This document shows, piece after piece, positions 6,881 through 9,556 of a DNA stretch of 9,556 bases (its first letter is position 1; each line of letters starts with the position of its first letter). This DNA is from Xanthobacteraceae bacterium (GTDB taxonomy: Bacteria; Pseudomonadota; Alphaproteobacteria; Rhizobiales; Xanthobacteraceae), in NCBI GenBank assembly GCA_030037185.1, contig JASHRR010001187.1, positions 1-9,556 of the forward strand. The letters are read 5' to 3'. Under the pieces are notes generated by a model. It saw only the letters and a list, made by a program, of their open reading frames with translations, made no database searches and was not told where the DNA came from. The position numbers and the translations under genes are program-made.

Positions 6881-6961
6881 CAACTCGTGGAAACGATCCA
6901 ACGACCGGTCGGGTTTACCCTTGCCCAACCCGAGCATACTGAGTACCTCATCCGGCAAAGG

Positions 6962-7017
6962 GTGCGCCGATTGAACCTGGGTGAGATGCCGCTGGCGATT
7001 TAGCGGCGCACTTAAAC
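6962..7017. repeat. Paired repeats, possible decayed insertion-sequence end
   Basis: GTGCGCCG (6962-6969) and CGGCGCAC (7004-7011) are exact inverted copies. In addition GCGCCGATTGAACCTGG (from 6965) and GCGCACTTAAACCAG (from 7007) are imperfect direct copies, facing the same way. Several short related repeats at one end recall IS21-type termini, but no transposase gene or second end is seen here. The element assignment is a guess; the repeats are real. Confidence 0.25.
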
Positions 7018-7245
7018 CAGTCCGGCCTTCTCTTAAATGACGGCGCTTGTTGCTTGCCTTGGTTTTGTGCGAATGTCGACCGCCACCATTATGGGAGCCG
7101 AGGCTCAAAAGACGGCTTGCCACCTGGTGCTTGCGGCCGCGGAGCGAGCTGCCGAATATTTTCACGCAATGAGCATCCTGCGAGGGTCAAAATCTGTCGC
7201 ACCGCCTCGGGCCAGCCTCGCGGCGGGCAACCTGAAGCAAGTAAC

Positions 7246-7250
7246 GGAGG
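7246..7250 (+). promoter_or_regulatory. Ribosome binding site deciding the lectin-like start
   Basis: GGAGG lies seven bases before the ATG at 7258. It fixes that start over the longer open frame from 7054, because the product then begins directly with a signal peptide. Confidence 0.8.
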
Positions 7251-7257
7251 AACACCA

Positions 7258-7932
7258 ATGAACAACACCTTGCGTTTTTCGTGTCTCGCATCCGCGACTA
7301 TGTTGATGTTGTGCGCGGCCAGCGGCGCGCAGGCGCAACAGGTGACGCAGGCGCCCAATATGAGCTTCTTCGTCACCAGCAGTTCGCTTGGCAAAGGCGG
7401 CGATCTTGGCGGCCTTCAGGGTGCGGATGCCCATTGTCAGCAACTGGCGGCCGCAGCAGGCGCCGGGAACAAGACCTGGCGCGCTTATCTCAGCACGGCC
7501 GAAACCCCGACCGCTAAGGCCATCAATGCGCGCGATCGCATCGGCAGTGGCCCGTGGCAGAACGCAAAAGGCGTCGTCATCGCCAGCAATGTCGACGACC
7601 TCCACAGCGCCAACAACAAGCTAACCCGCGACACTGCGCTCACGGAGCGCGGCACCGTGGTTGCTGGAGTGGGCTTCAGCCCCGTTTGGCACGATGCTCT
7701 GACCGGCTCCGATCGCGACGGGCGCGCATTTCCGGGCAACATGAACATGACCTGCAACAATTGGTCGAGCAGCGAATTCGGCAAGGCGATGCTGGGTCAT
7801 ACTGACCGGACGGGCCTCGCCGACAACGATTTCGCGCACTCGTGGAATTCCACGCATCAGTCGCGCGGCTGCAGCCAGGCCGACCTCATCGCCACTGGCG
7901 GCAACGGGTTGTTCTACTGCTTCGCGCAGTAG
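7258..7932 (+). CDS. Secreted lectin-like protein
   Basis: The 224-residue product starts with a signal peptide (about 1-26, cleavage after AQA). The mature part holds one domain: MSFFVTSSSLGKGGDLGGL (35-53), GADAHCQQLAAAAGAG (55-70), TWRAYLSTA (73-81), ARDRIGSGPW (91-100), DDLHS (113-117), MTCNNWSSS (164-172), SWNSTH (195-200) and GGNGLFYCF (214-222). Four cysteines (C60, C166, C205, C221) are placed to form two disulfides in the periplasm or outside the cell. This pattern matches proteins commonly annotated as lectin in Bradyrhizobium and relatives, distantly like DUF1554 and the endostatin/C-type-lectin fold. The annotation does not prove sugar binding. It has its own strong ribosome site and terminator, so it is probably a single-gene transcript. 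Confidence 0.82.
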   Translation: MNNTLRFSCLASATMLMLCAASGAQAQQVTQAPNMSFFVTSSSLGKGGDLGGLQGADAHCQQLAAAAGAGNKTWRAYLSTAETPTAKAINARDRIGSGPWQNAKGVVIASNVDDLHSANNKLTRDTALTERGTVVAGVGFSPVWHDALTGSDRDGRAFPGNMNMTCNNWSSSEFGKAMLGHTDRTGLADNDFAHSWNSTHQSRGCSQADLIATGGNGLFYCFAQ

Positions 7933-7959
7933 CGGAATTTCTCCGACATTGCGCCTGCA

Positions 7960-8011
7960 GGGGGGCGACCTTGTGGCCTCGCCCCCCGGCAACCACAAGG
8001 GTCGCCTTTTT
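7960..8011 (+). terminator. Intrinsic terminator with an overlapping alternative hairpin
   Basis: GGCGACC-TTGTGG (7964-7976) pairs with CCACAA-G-GGTCGCC (7993-8006), with one bulged base, and five T follow at 8007-8011: an intrinsic terminator starting about 30 bases past the lectin-like stop. A second hairpin, GGGGGGCGA (7960-7968) with TCGCCCCCC (7979-7987), uses the same 5' bases, so the two exclude each other. Confidence 0.75.
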
Positions 8012-8072
8012 CGCGGTTACCCCTGCATGCGTCCGGCCGGAGAAGAGCGGGGCATTGCCGGGATCGCACGCG

Positions 8073-8270
8073 ATGCTAAGACCTACGGCAGCATTCAATG
8101 CGGTCGGGCTGGATTTCGAGGCGGCGCGCTGGCGCGAGCGTCTGGAAGATGGAAATATTTCGGCACAAAAATCCGGCAGGCCGAGCTGTTCGGCCAGCAC
8201 GCATCGCTTGGGATGTGTCGAGGAGGGCGAGCGGATCGGCCGTTCATTCCAGGAGGAGGATTACCGATGA
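8073..8270 (+). CDS. Possible small ORF coupled to the Rap1a/Tai gene
   Basis: This 65-codon frame ends in TGA at 8268-8270, overlapping the ATG of the next gene as ATGA, an arrangement typical of coupled genes. Its product (FEAARWRERLEDG and FQEEDYR among its segments) has no signal peptide, membrane segment or family I recognise. No good ribosome site precedes the ATG at 8073. The overlap may be chance, because the strong ribosome site of the downstream gene lies inside it. A leader peptide or a spurious frame are both possible. Confidence 0.22.
   Translation: MLRPTAAFNAVGLDFEAARWRERLEDGNISAQKSGRPSCSASTHRLGCVEEGERIGRSFQEEDYR
8251..8260 (+). promoter_or_regulatory. Very strong ribosome binding site of the Rap1a/Tai gene
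   Basis: AGGAGGAGGA ends six bases before the ATG at 8267. It decides this start and suggests efficient translation. Confidence 0.8.
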
Positions 8271-8647
8271 AAGCGATTGTGGCTGGCGCCGTTATGGCGC
8301 TGAGCGTGACCGCGGCCGGGGCGCAACAAGACGTAACATCGGCAAGTGCCGTACTGCCGGGCTGTAAATTCTATGTCGCCCTTGCCGACGGACAGGATCC
8401 GAAGCTTACTGTCTCAGTTGCCTTAGCGGCAGGCTACTGCGCCGCGGTGCTCGACGTATTGGCGTCATCTTCCGCGCTCGACCCCGTGATGTGCCTAGAC
8501 CCCGACATAGACAAGGCCACCGCCATGCTGGCCTTCATACGTTATATCGAGGCGCGGCCACAGAGAATGCGTGAGCGCTTTCTAGTACTTGCAAGGGAAG
8601 CGCTGCGGGAAGCATGGCCGTGTGTACATGGGGGCATTAAGCCATAG
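8267..8647 (+). CDS. Exported Rap1a/Tai family protein (immunity-like)
   Basis: The 126-residue product has a signal peptide (about 1-19, cleavage near AGA-QQ) and then the Rap1a/Tai pattern: PGCKFYVALADG (31-42), AAGYCAAVLDVL (54-65), MCLDPDIDKATAMLAFIRYIEARP (75-98, a Cys followed by a helix) and LAREALREAWPC (108-119). The four cysteines C33, C58, C76 and C119 match the usual positions. Founding members protect cells in the periplasm against type VI secretion amidase toxins (Rap1a/Rap2a in Serratia, Tai4 paired with Tae4). No amidase effector or type VI gene is in this window, so it may be an orphan immunity gene or one of the common alphaproteobacterial homologues with another role. It may be co-transcribed with a small ORF before it; no terminator is obvious after it. 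Confidence 0.8.
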   Translation: MKAIVAGAVMALSVTAAGAQQDVTSASAVLPGCKFYVALADGQDPKLTVSVALAAGYCAAVLDVLASSSALDPVMCLDPDIDKATAMLAFIRYIEARPQRMRERFLVLAREALREAWPCVHGGIKP

Positions 8648-8966
8648 CTACTAATACCACCGAATCATAAACGAAGGCGGCCGGGGGTGGGCGGCGCGGG
8701 CAGCGTTGCCACGGCTTTCCAAGTCTGCGGGACGTTCGCCTGCATCACATTGGCAGGCAACGATGTCGGGCATATCATGGTCACCGGCGAGCGCATCTGC
8801 ACCACGCTCCAGGCGGCGGCGCGCTTATCGAGGCTTGGCATCGCGTTTTGATCGTCGCTGTCACCTGGCGTCAATCGGGCGACTTCGACCTCAGGCTCAA
8901 CAACGGCGAAGGCGGTCGCAGAGCGCCGCCGCTGCAAAAGTCGCCGTCGCCGGCATCGCCATGTGA
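8648..8966. other. Stretch without a firm gene; two competing weak frames
   Basis: On the plus strand a GTG frame (8687-8851, 54 residues, containing ATAFQVCGTFACITLAGND) looks fairly protein-like but has no good ribosome site and no recognised family. On the minus strand a GTG frame (8665-8970) overlaps the stop of the amidohydrolase as GTGA; its product begins Arg-rich and has no domain. They overlap each other, so at most one is real. The region may be a decayed gene. Confidence 0.35.
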
Positions 8967-9556
8967 TCACGGAATCTTCTTCACCGGCGTCGGATCAAGC
9001 CCAAACAGGCGCGCTGCGTTGCCGCCCAGAATACTGCGCTTGGCCTCTTCCTTGAGGAACGGCAGGTCGTAGATCACGCTCGGCAGGTCGAAATCCCAGT
9101 GCGGATAGTCCGATGACCACACGAGCTGGGTCTCGGCATTGATCATCTTGAACGTTGCCTCCAGGATCGACGGATCGTCGGGTTTCTCCATCGGCTGCGT
9201 CGAGTAGAACATCTCGCGCATGTATTCGCTTGGCTTGCGCTTGAGCGACGGGCAGTCCGACGTGCGCATCATGTAGGAGTGGTCGAGCCGCTGCATCAGG
9301 CTGTAGGCCCAGGTGAGGCCGCTTTCGATCCACATCACCTTGAGCTTGGGAAAGCGCTCCGGCAGACCGTTGATCACCCAATTGGTCATGTGGACCATGT
9401 TGAACCACATGAAGCCCAGCGCATGGACCGAAATGAAGCGATTAGTCATTCCCAGCGCCTGGTCGTTCCAGTTGTAGGCGGCATGGAAGGAGATCGGCTT
9501 GCCCATTTCCTCGAGCAGCGCGTAGGTCTTGACATAGGCGTTGTCGTGCACCGGCC
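8967..9556 (-). CDS. Amidohydrolase-2 family enzyme, C-terminal part (5' end outside window)
   Basis: About 195 residues of a larger protein are visible; the frame is open through the right edge. It belongs to the amidohydrolase-2 (PF04909, ACMSD-like) TIM-barrel metal-dependent hydrolases and decarboxylases. FHAAYN (residues 22-27, counted from the GTG at 9551) supplies the strand-5 metal histidine, LPERFPKLKVMWIESGLTW (63-81) is the next conserved barrel segment, and SSDYPHWD (146-153) carries the strand-8 aspartate (D148) needed for catalysis. GGNAARLFGL (176-185) is the usual closing helix. The N-terminal HxH metal motif would lie outside. Family members act on carboxylated aromatic or ring-cleavage compounds among others; the substrate cannot be told from this part. 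The GTG at 9551 is internal, not the true start. Confidence 0.9.
   Translation of the reverse strand, partial: PVHDNAYVKTYALLEEMGKPISFHAAYNWNDQALGMTNRFISVHALGFMWFNMVHMTNWVINGLPERFPKLKVMWIESGLTWAYSLMQRLDHSYMMRTSDCPSLKRKPSEYMREMFYSTQPMEKPDDPSILEATFKMINAETQLVWSSDYPHWDFDLPSVIYDLPFLKEEAKRSILGGNAARLFGLDPTPVKKIP

Larger units (their letters stand above)
6777..7257. other. Intergenic stretch with palindrome and possible mobile-element end
   Basis: This region lies between the divergent gamma-carbonic anhydrase-like and lectin-like genes and should contain both promoters. Open frames on each strand lack domains and ribosome sites. It contains an 18-base palindrome (6863-6880) and a short inverted and direct repeat arrangement (6962-7017). 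The in-frame extension upstream of the lectin-like start (from 7054) has no signal peptide and is Arg/Gly-rich, so I treat it as non-coding. Confidence 0.45.

Noticed and set aside
7054..7257. N-terminal extension of the lectin-like protein
   Set aside because: The strong ribosome site and signal peptide both place the start at 7258; the extension lacks either.

Overview
The window looks like part of the chromosome of an alphaproteobacterium, probably in the Hyphomicrobiales (Bradyrhizobium or Xanthobacteraceae type). This rests on the high GC content, the spaced single genes and short operons, and the protein families present: a DUF6644-like membrane protein, a secreted lectin-like protein, a Rap1a/Tai protein and a divergent aconitase-X pair. 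It is an inference from composition and remembered families, not from a database search.

Layout, left to right. (1) 2-139 (+) is the C-terminal tail of a small membrane protein. It is followed by about 430 bases with no convincing gene and a strong hairpin at 521-546. (2) 575-2755 (-) encodes a 726-residue exported protein with a carboxypeptidase-regulatory-like domain, a c-type haem site (CQSCH) and a long repeat-rich C-terminal part, probably a beta-propeller. About 680 bases without a clear gene lie upstream of it. (3) 3516-4178 (-) encodes a secreted low-complexity protein with an exact 18-base tandem repeat, ending in a good intrinsic terminator at 3433-3472. (4) 4383-5630 and 5627-6073 (+) are a translationally coupled large/small subunit pair of the aconitase X family. 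Both subunits depart from the family consensus at active-site segments. (5) 6246-6776 (-) is a gamma-class carbonic anhydrase-like hexapeptide-repeat protein, convergent with the aconitase-X operon across a hairpin at 6129-6164. (6) 6777-7257 is non-coding and holds an 18-base perfect palindrome and a possible insertion-sequence end. (7) 7258-7932 (+) is a secreted lectin-like protein ending in an intrinsic terminator that overlaps a competing hairpin. (8) 8267-8647 (+) is an exported Rap1a/Tai-family protein, possibly coupled to a small upstream ORF. (9) 8967-9556 (-) is the C-terminal part of an amidohydrolase-2 family enzyme running off the right edge.

How the genes work together. The only firm functional unit is the aconitase-X pair, which should form one heteromeric dehydratase-like enzyme in the cytoplasm. 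Several products carry signal peptides (the haem protein, the repeat protein, the lectin-like protein and the Rap1a/Tai protein), so much of the window serves the periplasm or cell surface. No shared pathway can be shown. The most promising lead for something undescribed is the aconitase-X pair: the small subunit lacks the Ser-rich catalytic motif, and the large subunit lacks the Cys-Pro-His motif but carries a Cys elsewhere. It may be a separate subfamily with a different substrate or chemistry.
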